From contig JAWKVZ010000003.1 in NCBI GenBank assembly GCA_041397725.1, positions 124,001 through 188,000 of the forward strand: a DNA stretch of 64,000 nucleotides, written 5' to 3'. Origin of the DNA: JAGRKR01 sp041397725 (lineage in GTDB: Bacteria > Pseudomonadota > Alphaproteobacteria > Rhizobiales > Hyphomicrobiaceae). Of the stretch, positions 44,449-52,799 are shown one piece after another; positions within the stretch are counted from its first letter, which is position 1; each line of letters begins with the position of its first letter. Under the pieces are notes generated by a model. The model made no database searches. It had not been told where the DNA came from and was given only the letters and a program-made list of their open reading frames with translations. The position numbers were made by a program, and so were the translations under genes.

Positions 44449-44704
44449 GCTCGGCTTTCCAGCTTGATCGTTGAGAGTCGCGGCCCGTCGATACCCGCGC
44501 CGGGGGACGGGCAGGTCTTGAGGGGCAACTTCCGCACACGGCGGTAAAGAAGTGCGAAAGGAATAGTCCGCCCGCAGAGTTCGCTTGCAAATGCCTAAAC
44601 GGCCCGTCGCCGGGTGTGCCAAACCGGCTCGCCGCCGCAAACTCTGCGTGTGCTTGCCTGGGTCCGGCAACAATGCTTCCATGGTCTGGATACAGGAGGG
44701 ACCA

Positions 44705-45460
44705 ATGGCCAAGGTGGAGTGGGCTGTCGAAGGCGCCGTGCGGCACGTGTTGCTCAACAGGCCCGAGAAGCGCAACGCGCTCGATTTCGAGATGATGGCT
44801 GAGCTGGAGGCGGCGTTCACGGCGCCGGCGGCGGCCAACGAGCGCGTGGCGGTGATCCGGGCGGCGGGGACCGTGTTCTGTGCGGGGCTCGATCTCAAGG
44901 AGCGCGGCAGCCGCCCGACCGGAGCCTCGCCGATCGAATCCATGCTGCACGCCATCGAGAGCTATCCGCTGCCGGTGGTGGCCCTCGTGGAAGGCGATGC
45001 GATCGCTGGTGGCTGCGAATTGGCGCTCCACGCCGATATCGTCGTCGCCACGCTCTCTGCGCGCTTTGCCATGCCGCTGGCGCAACTCGGCATGTCGCCG
45101 AGCTGGTTCCTGGCCAAGAAGCTTCTGGAGACGGCCGGACCGGTGGTGACGCGGCAGATCCTCCTGCTCGGCGATCCCGTGACGGCCGAGCGCCTGCACG
45201 ACCTCGGGGTCATCGGCTTTTGCGCCGAGGCCGGGGAGTTCGCGCGCCTCTCGGAGAGTGTAATCGCCCGGCTCGCCGGCAATGCGCCGCTGTCGCTGCG
45301 GGCCATGAAGGCGCTCGTCTCGCGCGGGATGGCCTTCCGTGACGGTATCGCTCACGCCGACGTCGACGCCATGGTCGAGGCGGCCCGATCGAGCCGGGAT
45401 TGCCAGGAAGGCATCAAGGCCAGGCTTGAGAAGCGCCGCCCGAATTTCACGGGGATCTGA
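44705..45460 (+). CDS. Enoyl-CoA hydratase/isomerase
   Basis: The 251-residue crotonase has RHVLLNRPEKRNALDFEMM, the oxyanion loop TVFCAGLDLKER and VALVEGDAIAGGCELALHADIV. It acts on enoyl- or other acyl-CoA thioesters. AGGAGG precedes ATG 44705, a near-ideal site. It is the first of a plus-strand acyl-CoA operon continuing with a small unknown protein (3 bp gap), an acyl-CoA dehydrogenase and a CoA-transferase. Confidence 0.93.
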   Translation: MAKVEWAVEGAVRHVLLNRPEKRNALDFEMMAELEAAFTAPAAANERVAVIRAAGTVFCAGLDLKERGSRPTGASPIESMLHAIESYPLPVVALVEGDAIAGGCELALHADIVVATLSARFAMPLAQLGMSPSWFLAKKLLETAGPVVTRQILLLGDPVTAERLHDLGVIGFCAEAGEFARLSESVIARLAGNAPLSLRAMKALVSRGMAFRDGIAHADVDAMVEAARSSRDCQEGIKARLEKRRPNFTGI

Positions 45461-45463
45461 GCC

Positions 45464-45802
45464 ATGGCCATCCGCATGACGAAGCCGTGGCGACCGCTCG
45501 AGGCCGCCGAGATCGGACGCCTCAGCGGCCAGCTGGGCGTCTATCAACTCGCCGACGACCAGGGCCATGTGCTGGGGATCGCGATGGCCGACGCCCGCAC
45601 GCTGTTCGGCCTCAAGGGTGAGTTGGAGAAGGCCGCGCGGGAGCGACCGGGCGGCGCCTCGCACTTCCGCGTCGAGGTCAACCAGCAATACACCACGCGC
45701 TATCTCGAGCTGCTGATGCTGCACGTCGCAGACCATGGCGCTCTGCCGCTGCTGAACCGGCAGGCGCCGCCGCCGCGCCTCGGCCGCCTGAGCCCGCTCT
45801 GA
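45464..45802 (+). CDS. Small conserved-looking protein in acyl-CoA operon, unknown
   Basis: The 112-residue product starts 3 bp after the enoyl-CoA hydratase stop. It has ordered-looking alternating strands and helices (LGVYQLADDQGHVLGI, LFGLKGELEKAAR, FRVEVNQQYTTRYLELL) and a Pro-rich tail. The GVYQL followed by Arg- and Glu-containing helices is faintly reminiscent of GIY-YIG-type folds, but the evidence is weak. Its tight position in the operon suggests an accessory role in the acid-degradation pathway. No catalytic motif can be claimed. Confidence 0.72.
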   Translation: MAIRMTKPWRPLEAAEIGRLSGQLGVYQLADDQGHVLGIAMADARTLFGLKGELEKAARERPGGASHFRVEVNQQYTTRYLELLMLHVADHGALPLLNRQAPPPRLGRLSPL

Positions 45803-45828
45803 GGCAACGCTAGGGGAAGGACGCCCTC

Positions 45829-46995
45829 ATGGATCTCGAGCTCGACGAGCAGCAGACGATGATCGTGGCCACGGTGCGCCGGCTCGTGCGGGAGGAGATC
45901 GTGCCGCTCGAAGCCGAGCTCGATCCCGACGCCAGCGAACTGCCGCCCGAGCACTTCGAGCGCCTGAGCGCCAAGGTGCGCGAGATGGGCTTTTATGGCC
46001 TCGACATTCCCGCCGAGTACGGCGGCGCCGGACTGGACATGGTGACGCGGGCGCTGGTGGCGGTGGAAATGTCCCAGCATCGCGCCGGCCTCTACGTGCC
46101 GTGCTACGGCATCTTCGGCGCGGCCGGTCTCGCCCAGCTCTACGAGGCCACCGAGGACCAGAAGGAGCGCTACCTCTTCCCGATGCTGCGTGGCGAGAAG
46201 CGCGGCTTTTTCGGTCTGACCGAGCCTTCGGGAGGCTCGGACCCGGCGCGAGCCATCCGCACGCGCGCCGTGCGCGACGGCAGCGACTGGGTGATCAACG
46301 GCGCCAAGGTTTTCATTTCCGGCGCCGATCGGGCGCATTTCGGGCTCGTGTTCGCGCGCACGGACGTAAGCAAGGGCCGCGAGGGCGTGACCTGCTTCAT
46401 CGTCGATACCGATGCGAAGGGCTTCCACGTGCGCCGCATCGTGCACACGCTGCGTTCGTCCCATTACGCCACGGAGCTCGAGTTCGACAATCTGCGTGTG
46501 CCGGCAGCGAACGTGCTCGGCGAGGTCGGCGGAGGTTTCAAGATCGCCAACGATCGCCTCACGCGTCAGCGCATCCCTTACGCCGCCTATTGCATCGGCG
46601 TCGCCGTCAAGGCCCAGGAGCTCGCCATCGAGTACGCGCGTCAGCGCGAGACCTTCGGCGCCCCGCTCGCCACCCGCCAGGCCGTGCAGTGGATGATCGT
46701 GGACAACGAGATCGACATCAAGACGTCGCTCTGGCTGACGCTCGCCGCGGCCGCCAAGGCCGATGCCGGCCAGCCCTTCCGCATGGAGGCCGGCATGGCC
46801 AAGCTCGTCGCCAGCGAGGCGGGTGGGCGCGTGGTCGATCGCGCCATGCAGATCTTCGGCGGCTACGGCATGACCAAGGATCTGCCGTTCGAGCGCTGGT
46901 ATCGCGAGATGCGCATCCGCCGCGTGGGCGAGGGGCCGAACGAGGTACAGCGCCTCGTCATCGCCCGCGATCTCATCGGCGGCAACTTCAAATGA
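45829..46995 (+). CDS. Acyl-CoA dehydrogenase
   Basis: The 388-residue protein is a standard-length acyl-CoA dehydrogenase: N-terminal helices, middle domain with FGLTEPSGGSDPARAIRT and FISGADRAHFGLV, and the C-terminal QIFGGYGMTKDLPFERWYREMRIRRVGEGPNEVQ. The catalytic Glu is in GEGPNEV. It oxidises acyl-CoA to enoyl-CoA using FAD and ETF. It sits between the small unknown protein and a CoA-transferase, so it likely acts on an acid activated by that transferase. Confidence 0.95.
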   Translation: MDLELDEQQTMIVATVRRLVREEIVPLEAELDPDASELPPEHFERLSAKVREMGFYGLDIPAEYGGAGLDMVTRALVAVEMSQHRAGLYVPCYGIFGAAGLAQLYEATEDQKERYLFPMLRGEKRGFFGLTEPSGGSDPARAIRTRAVRDGSDWVINGAKVFISGADRAHFGLVFARTDVSKGREGVTCFIVDTDAKGFHVRRIVHTLRSSHYATELEFDNLRVPAANVLGEVGGGFKIANDRLTRQRIPYAAYCIGVAVKAQELAIEYARQRETFGAPLATRQAVQWMIVDNEIDIKTSLWLTLAAAAKADAGQPFRMEAGMAKLVASEAGGRVVDRAMQIFGGYGMTKDLPFERWYREMRIRRVGEGPNEVQRLVIARDLIGGNFK

Positions 46996-47012
46996 CGCGC
47001 GCGCGCGCGCGC
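46996..47012. repeat. Alternating CG tract (17 bp)
   Basis: An uninterrupted alternating C-G run starts right after the acyl-CoA dehydrogenase stop, in the 36-bp spacer before the CoA-transferase. Such a tract can slip in length or adopt Z-DNA; it is upstream of the next gene's AGGAG sequence. Confidence 0.8.
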
Positions 47013-47031
47013 CTCACGGGAGGAGACTGAC

Positions 47032-48249
47032 ATGGCGGCAGATACGGCGGAGCGGCGGAACCTGCCGCTCGACGGCATCACGGTGATCGATCTCGGTCAG
47101 ATCTATCAGGGGCCGTACGCAACGCTGCTGATGGCCAAGGCCGGCGCCAAGGTGATCAAGGTCGAACCGCCCCACGGCGAGCCGGCACGCTGGCGCTCGA
47201 AGGTCGGTCGTGGCGCCACGCTGCCGATGGTGATGCTCAATTCGAACAAGCGCGGCATCGTGCTCAATCTCAAGACCGAGAAGGGGCGCGAGCTGCTGGC
47301 GGGCCTCGCCAGTAAAGCCGACGTGCTGCTCGAGAATTTCGCGCCTGGTGTCATGGAGAAGCTCGGCATCGGCTGGAGCCGGCTGAGTGAGCTCAATCCC
47401 CGTCTCGTCTACGCCTCGGGAACCGGCTACGGGCTCACCGGCCCCGAGCGCGACAGTCTTGCCATGGACGTGACCGTGCAGGCCGCGTCCGGCTTCATGA
47501 GCGTCACGGGCTTTCCCGACCGGCCGCCGGTCAAGGCCGGTCCCGCCGTTATCGACTTCCTCTCGGGCGTGCATCTCTACGGCGCCATCGTCACGGCACT
47601 CTACGAGCGCACGATCACGGGGCGCGGCCGGCTCGTCGAGGTGGCCATGCAGGAGGCGGCCTATGCCTCGCTCGCCTCGAGTCTCGGCATGATCTACGAG
47701 TCCAAGGGGGATGTGCCGCTGCGCGTCGGCAACCGCCACAGCGGCCTCTCCGTCGCGCCCTACAACGTCTACAAGGCCAAGGATGGCTGGGTGGCCATCA
47801 TCTGTGCCGTCGAGGGGCACTGGCTGGCCATTCTGGAGGCCATGGGGCGCATGGACCTCGCCGAAGATCCGCGCTTCTCCAGCAATCCGGCGCGCGTTGC
47901 CCACATCGACGAGACCGACGCGCTGGTGGAGTCCTGGACATCGACGCTGACGCGCGCCGAGTTCAAGGCGCTGGCCAAGCGCCACCGCATCCCGTCCTCG
48001 CCCGTGCGCGACGTGAAGGAGGTGATGCTCGACCCGCATATGCACGAGCGCGGCATGCTGGAGTGGATCGACCATCCCGATCTCGGTCGCATCGTCGTGC
48101 CGACCAGCCCGCTGCGCTTCCACGGCGCCGAGACGGTGGCGACGACGCCGAGCCCGCAGCTCGGCCAGCACACGGCAGAGGTTCTGGAAGAGATGCTCGG
48201 CATCGGCCCCGATGCGTTCGCGCAACTGAAGGAGGAGGGCGCGGTCTAG
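47032..48249 (+). CDS. CaiB/BaiF family CoA-transferase (class III)
   Basis: The 405-residue protein has the class III CoA-transferase features: GITVIDLGQIYQGPYAT, a KVEPPHGEP loop, NSNKRGIVLNLKT, and the catalytic Asp in LAMDVTVQAASG. The C-terminal half contains the usual small-domain segments (GWVAIICAVEGHW). It moves CoA between carboxylic acids without hydrolysis. AGGAG precedes the ATG. It completes the operon with enoyl-CoA hydratase and acyl-CoA dehydrogenase, fitting activation of an unusual carboxylic acid. Confidence 0.94.
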   Translation: MAADTAERRNLPLDGITVIDLGQIYQGPYATLLMAKAGAKVIKVEPPHGEPARWRSKVGRGATLPMVMLNSNKRGIVLNLKTEKGRELLAGLASKADVLLENFAPGVMEKLGIGWSRLSELNPRLVYASGTGYGLTGPERDSLAMDVTVQAASGFMSVTGFPDRPPVKAGPAVIDFLSGVHLYGAIVTALYERTITGRGRLVEVAMQEAAYASLASSLGMIYESKGDVPLRVGNRHSGLSVAPYNVYKAKDGWVAIICAVEGHWLAILEAMGRMDLAEDPRFSSNPARVAHIDETDALVESWTSTLTRAEFKALAKRHRIPSSPVRDVKEVMLDPHMHERGMLEWIDHPDLGRIVVPTSPLRFHGAETVATTPSPQLGQHTAEVLEEMLGIGPDAFAQLKEEGAV

Positions 48250-48338
48250 CGTCGTCGTTCCGCGGAAATTCGCTATCGGAAGGACATTCGCAGGCGTAGT
48301 TTGCTGCCATCGGAAGAAAACAAAACGGAGGTGGCACG

Positions 48339-48860
48339 ATGCGCAGGACGCTTCAACGATGGCTGGCGATAACCGGGGTTTCCCTGGCGCTCATGGTTCC
48401 AACCCAGGCCCAGAGCGTCGAGTACAAGGGGCCGGCCCGGATCGTCGACGGCGATACGGTCATCATCTCGGGAGTGCGGATCCGCTTCTTCGGGATCGAT
48501 GCGCCCGAGACCAAGCAGACCTGCCTCGACGCGCGCGGGCGGCGCTATGCCTGCGGGCAGCGATCGACCGCCTATCTGCACAGGCTCGTCGGCGGCAGGC
48601 CTGTCCGCTGCGTCGGGACAGGCGGCACCAGCCTCGGGCGTCCGCTCGCGCGCTGCTACGTTGGCAAGACCGACCTGCAGGCGGCCATGGCGCGTGCCGG
48701 GCACGCGGTCGCCTATCTCAGGCACGGAACGGACTATTCCGGAAACGAGGCGCAGGCGCGTGCCGCGCGGCGTGGCCTGTGGCAAGGCAAGTTCAAGCGT
48801 CCACGCAGCGTCCGCAACTGCCGCAACAGCGGCATGGGAACGATCGCCAGTTGCTCGTGA
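48339..48860 (+). CDS. Exported thermonuclease-family protein (SNase-like)
   Basis: The 173-residue protein has a signal peptide (LAITGVSLALMVPTQAQS) and an SNase-like OB fold: RIVDGDTVIISGVRIRFFGIDAPETKQTC with Asp and Arg at catalytic positions, LARCYVG, and RAGHAVAYLR with ARAARRGLWQG at the end. Four or more Cys suggest disulfides. It would degrade nucleic acid outside the cytoplasm. One catalytic Glu of staphylococcal nuclease is not clearly conserved, so activity is uncertain. GGAGG precedes the ATG. Confidence 0.88.
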   Translation: MRRTLQRWLAITGVSLALMVPTQAQSVEYKGPARIVDGDTVIISGVRIRFFGIDAPETKQTCLDARGRRYACGQRSTAYLHRLVGGRPVRCVGTGGTSLGRPLARCYVGKTDLQAAMARAGHAVAYLRHGTDYSGNEAQARAARRGLWQGKFKRPRSVRNCRNSGMGTIASCS

Positions 48861-48992
48861 CGCTGGCGCCCGCCGATCGAAGCCGCCGGGTCGGTTGGCC
48901 CGGTGGCTTTGCGCTCGCGGAGCGGGTGTGAGTGCCGTTGGCGGCGGATGCGCTCTGCGCTGCAACCCGCCACGACGCTGGCGCCGGCGGCC

Positions 48993-49406
48993 TCAGCCGG
49001 CCGTCTCGTCCGGGTCGCTGCCGTCGGTGATGAGCTGAGAGACATCGTCATCGTCGACGTCGGTCTCGAGCACGCTGTCGTCGAGGCCGTCCTCGTCGAT
49101 CTCCGGCGTCTCGGCGGCTGCGCTCGGCACGCCGACCTCGTCGAACTCCCGGGCGACCTCTGCATCGGGGGCTGCGACGGGTTTCGGACGCGGCGATCCG
49201 GATCGCCAACCGGCTTTCACGCCGGGGCCTGGCTGGTCGCGCCACGCGCGAACGGGTTCCGCAATGGCGGCTCCGGGCGCGAGGCGCTCGCCGCACATCG
49301 GGCAGTCGATCGAGGGGCGACCCAGATCATAGAACGGCTTGTGACACGCCAGGCATCGCCGTTTGGTGCCACGGACGCTTCGCACGCGGTTCGCCGTCTC
49401 AACCAT
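48993..49406 (-). CDS. TIGR02300 family zinc-ribbon protein
   Basis: The 137-residue protein carries a short zinc-ribbon near its N-terminus: two CxxC pairs (CLACHK and CPMCGE) with FYDLGRPSIDCP, matching the FYDLN...CP pattern of TIGR02300. The rest is a low-complexity acidic tail (many Asp/Glu). The family is typical of alphaproteobacteria and of unknown function, possibly transcription-related. The tail is highly acidic, opposite in charge to the Lys-rich proteins in this window. Confidence 0.88.
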   Translation of the reverse strand: MVETANRVRSVRGTKRRCLACHKPFYDLGRPSIDCPMCGERLAPGAAIAEPVRAWRDQPGPGVKAGWRSGSPRPKPVAAPDAEVAREFDEVGVPSAAAETPEIDEDGLDDSVLETDVDDDDVSQLITDGSDPDETAG

Positions 49407-49677
49407 GACTGCTCCTCGGGGGTGCCGCGTCGGGCGGCCCCTGTTGCCGTTCAGCTATCGCCTGGTCCGGGTCGTGCATCCGGAGTGGAGGGACACCGCA
49501 GTGTCCGGCTCGCATGCGTGCAGTCGAGGTGCGACTTCGAGCCGAAGGTATTGAGGGGCTGCCATCAGGCAGTCCCCTCGACGGATCGGGCTTTCAGGTT
49601 CGGCGCCCGACCGACGCCCGCGATAGACGCGTGGCCGCGTCTACCTCGAACGATTTGTCTGAGCCTCGCTCGCGCCG

Positions 49678-49890
49678 TCAGGCGCGCTCGATCTGGCCAG
49701 CCTGCTTGCCGCGGCCGCGACGGTCGTCCTCGATCACGAACGTGACCTTGTCACCCTCGTTGAGGCCGTGGATGCCAGCAGCCTCGAGTGCGCTCGCGTG
49801 AACGAAGACGTCCTTGGAGCCGTCCTGCGGTGCGATGAAGCCGAAGCCCTTGGCAGTATTGAAAAATTTGACGACGCCGGTAACCCGCAT
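49678..49890 (-). CDS. Cold-shock-domain protein (CspA family)
   Basis: The 70-residue protein has both RNA-binding motifs: RNP1 KGFGFI and RNP2 VFVHAS, in the standard five-strand OB order (VKFFNTAKGFGFIAPQDG). It binds single-stranded RNA and acts as an RNA chaperone or antiterminator. AAGGAAGG lies before the ATG at 49890. The A/T-richer stretch of about 200 bp upstream is a likely long 5' leader, common in csp genes, but a cold-shock box cannot be shown by eye. Confidence 0.94.
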   Translation of the reverse strand: MRVTGVVKFFNTAKGFGFIAPQDGSKDVFVHASALEAAGIHGLNEGDKVTFVIEDDRRGRGKQAGQIERA

Positions 49891-50107
49891 CGGTAGACCT
49901 TCCTTGCATGTGCGTGAGAAATGCCGGCGCAGGAGCGCACGCTTCGCTCACAGCAACTCATATTTGGAGGAAGGTACGAAACCAATAAGCTATGGGGTCG
50001 CTCGACCAAATCTCGAGATGGATGCCCCACCATGGGTCATCCCGGCGGCCGATACATGGGCGCATTCGCGGAGAATTGCAAGTGTCTGTTTTTTTGCGGC
50101 GCGTGCG

Positions 50108-51253
50108 TCAGGGCGCGAAGATCAGCAGAACATAGGTCGCAAAGAGCAGCAGGTGAACGGCGCCCTGCAGCACATTCGTGCGCACGCCGCTGAAGGTGAG
50201 CGAACTGACATAGAGCGTCAGGAGCAGCAGGAGAGTGTCGGTTCCCCGAAGCCCGAGCGTTATGGGCTGGTTCGTGTACAACCCGATGACCAGCGCGCAG
50301 GGAACCGTCAGCCCGATGGTGGCGAGTGCACCGCCGAGAAAGACGTTGACCGAGTGCTGCAGGCGATCCGCCATGGCCGCGCGGAAGGCGCTGATGCTCT
50401 CCGGCGTCAGCGTCAGGACAGCCACGAGCATGCCGCCGATGGCGGCCGGCAGCCCAGCGCGATGGATGCCGCGATCGACGGAGCCTGCGATCTCCTTGCC
50501 GAGCAGCGCGATGACGACAAGCACCACCAGCAACAGCGCGAAGTGACAGGCGATGCCTGCGCCGCCCGGTGCCGCAGGCATCGGCTCCGGGGAGTGGGCG
50601 GGCGGACTGCCCGGCGCGCCACCAATCTGGGAGAAGAAGGAACGGTGACGCATCGTCTGTACGGACAGGAAGACGATGTAGAACAGCACGATGATGGTGC
50701 TGAGGCCGATGGCCTGCGCGGACGTCAGGGCGCCGTCCCCCTGAAGGGTCAGGCGCGGCAGGACGAGCGATATGACCGCCAGCGGCGTGAGGGCGGCGAG
50801 GTAGGCGCGGGCGCCTTCGAGATTGAACTCCTGCTGCCCGTACTTGAAGCCGCCGACCAGCAGAACGACGCCGACCACGGCATTGAGCGAGAGCATGATG
50901 CCGGCGAACATGGTGTCGCGCGCCAGTGTCGGATCGGGGCTGCCCGTGAGCATCACCGACGCCAGCAGGGAGACCTCTATGGTGAGCAGCGAGAAGGTGA
51001 GGATGAGCGTATCGTACGGCTCGCCGAACCTCTGTCCAAGCGCCTCGGCGTGATGGATCGCCCGGAAGGCGCAGGCCAGAATGAGCCCGGCGATCATCAG
51101 GAAGACGAGGAGCTGGCGCGCCGTCGACGACGTGGCGCTCGCGAGTTCGACCAGGAAGGTCGACGCCCAGACGAGGAGGCCGGCAACGACGACCGCTTCC
51201 TGCTTCAGATGCTTCACAGCGCGTTCCGCCCACTCGTGTCCCGTCGCCTTCAA
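50108..51253 (-). CDS. Calcium/sodium:proton antiporter (ChaA/CaCA-like)
   Basis: The 381-residue protein has about eleven hydrophobic helices. Two related halves carry the CaCA acidic motifs: FSLLTIEVSLLASVML with Glu in the first half, and TLTPESISAFRAAM with Glu in the second. This is typical of ChaA-type Ca/Na:H antiporters. It exports cations from the cytoplasm in exchange for protons. TTG 51253 with AGAGG upstream is the frame's first start; GTG 51217 is an alternative. Confidence 0.9.
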   Translation of the reverse strand: MKATGHEWAERAVKHLKQEAVVVAGLLVWASTFLVELASATSSTARQLLVFLMIAGLILACAFRAIHHAEALGQRFGEPYDTLILTFSLLTIEVSLLASVMLTGSPDPTLARDTMFAGIMLSLNAVVGVVLLVGGFKYGQQEFNLEGARAYLAALTPLAVISLVLPRLTLQGDGALTSAQAIGLSTIIVLFYIVFLSVQTMRHRSFFSQIGGAPGSPPAHSPEPMPAAPGGAGIACHFALLLVVLVVIALLGKEIAGSVDRGIHRAGLPAAIGGMLVAVLTLTPESISAFRAAMADRLQHSVNVFLGGALATIGLTVPCALVIGLYTNQPITLGLRGTDTLLLLLTLYVSSLTFSGVRTNVLQGAVHLLLFATYVLLIFAP

Positions 51254-51349
51254 CGCCTCTAGTCGCTGATCGCGGGCTCGGTCAACGTCAAAAGCGCGTC
51301 GGCACCGTTGGAATAGCGCGTCGGGCTGCGCGTCCGAGCGGCGGCGGCG

Positions 51350-52798
51350 TCAGGCGAACGTCGGCTTCTCGCCGGGTGGTGGTGTCGCGCCGAAGCCGCC
51401 CTTGGAGACGATCGCCTCGCGTCCTCCGAAGGCCTCGAGCTTGGCGGCCTGATCGCGTTTGGCGCGGCTATCGACGGCATCGGGGTCGCAAATGCGCCGC
51501 AGCTCCGCCTCGAGCGCGGCCCGCGTGGCGGCGTGGGCCGGATCGTTGCCAAGGTCTGTCAGCTCGCCGGGATCGCTCGCGAGGTCGTAGAGCTGGGCCG
51601 GCATGCCGGAGTAATAGACGTACTTGAAGCGTCCCTTGCGCAGCATGAAGGCGCCCGTGGGCGCACCGGCCGCGTGATATTCCGAGAGCACGGCACGCTC
51701 GGGATCGTCGGCAGCATTGGCGAGCTTCAGCCACGACGTGCCGGGCAGGGCCGGATCGGCCGCGCCGGGCAGAGCCATGGCGTCGAGCACGGTGGGATAG
51801 ATGTCGACGAGGCTGACGGGAGTGGTCGAGCGCTTGCCCGCGGGGATGCCGGGCCCGGCCATGATGGCGGGGATGCCGACGGATTCCTCGAAGCAGTTCG
51901 ATTTGCCCCAGAGCCCGCGTTCGCCGATGTTGTCGCCGTGGTCGGACACGTAGATGATGCGTGTGGTGCGGTCGAGGCCGGTGCGCTCGAGCAGCGCGAG
52001 GATCTGGCCGATATTGTCGTCGAGATAGCTGACGAGGCCGTAATAGGAGGCGAGGGCGACGCGCGTCTTCTCCTCGGTGAAGTTGTCGAAGAGGAAGCAC
52101 TTGCGGAACGCCTCGAACCAGGGATGGTCGGGGTTCGGCACGGGCTTGGTCGGCGCCAGTTTCTTGTCGGCATACATCGAGAAGAACGGCTCAGGGGCGA
52201 TCAGGGGGAAGTGCGGCACCACGAAGGAGACGAAGGCCGTCCACGGCGTGCTGTCCGCGCCCTCGCCGGCCCGCGCCTCGAGCCAGCCCAGCGTCGTCTC
52301 ACGGATGTCGGCGTCGTAGCGCGAGTAGCTCGTTTCGCCCGGGCCGATCTTCTCGGCCATGTCGCGTGATTTCCAGCGCACCGGCAGCGGCTCGCGCACG
52401 CAGCCGAGCAGATCGCCGACGCCGTTGACGACGTGCATGGGGATCTGCTGCACGTCGAAGCCGGTCGGATCGGTCTCGTTGCGGTAGTGGAGCTTGCCGA
52501 TGGATTCGACGCGCCGGCCCGCCGATTGCAGCGCGTGCCCCCAGGACGGCGGGGTGCCCGTGTAGGGGAAGGCGTTGTCCCAATGCCCGGTCTCGTGGAC
52601 GTAGCGGCCCGTGGCGAACGAGGCCCGCGCCGGCACGCAGATGGGGCACGGGGTGTAGGCCGCCTCGAACAGCGTGCCGCGCGCGGCAAGCCGGTCGAGG
52701 TTCGGCGTCGAGACGATGCCGTTGCCGTAGCAGCCGAGCACGCGGCGGGTGTGCTCGTCGGACATGATGATCAGCAGATTGTGCGGGCGATCTGTCAT
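51350..52798 (-). CDS. Sulfatase (formylglycine-dependent)
   Basis: The 482-residue hydrolase has the arylsulfatase layout: N-terminal metal Asp in LLIIMSDEHT, the Cys-x-Pro-x-Arg site (CVPARAS) where Cys becomes formylglycine, GYVH-like GRYVHETGHW, and the second metal site YVSDHGDNIGERGLWGK. It removes sulfate (or possibly phosphonate monoester) from an organic substrate. No export signal is seen, so it acts in the cytoplasm. It begins 1 bp after the tctA stop, so it is translated with the transporter. A PPP run occurs near the C-terminus. Confidence 0.93.
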   Translation of the reverse strand: MTDRPHNLLIIMSDEHTRRVLGCYGNGIVSTPNLDRLAARGTLFEAAYTPCPICVPARASFATGRYVHETGHWDNAFPYTGTPPSWGHALQSAGRRVESIGKLHYRNETDPTGFDVQQIPMHVVNGVGDLLGCVREPLPVRWKSRDMAEKIGPGETSYSRYDADIRETTLGWLEARAGEGADSTPWTAFVSFVVPHFPLIAPEPFFSMYADKKLAPTKPVPNPDHPWFEAFRKCFLFDNFTEEKTRVALASYYGLVSYLDDNIGQILALLERTGLDRTTRIIYVSDHGDNIGERGLWGKSNCFEESVGIPAIMAGPGIPAGKRSTTPVSLVDIYPTVLDAMALPGAADPALPGTSWLKLANAADDPERAVLSEYHAAGAPTGAFMLRKGRFKYVYYSGMPAQLYDLASDPGELTDLGNDPAHAATRAALEAELRRICDPDAVDSRAKRDQAAKLEAFGGREAIVSKGGFGATPPPGEKPTFA

Positions 52799-52799
52799 G

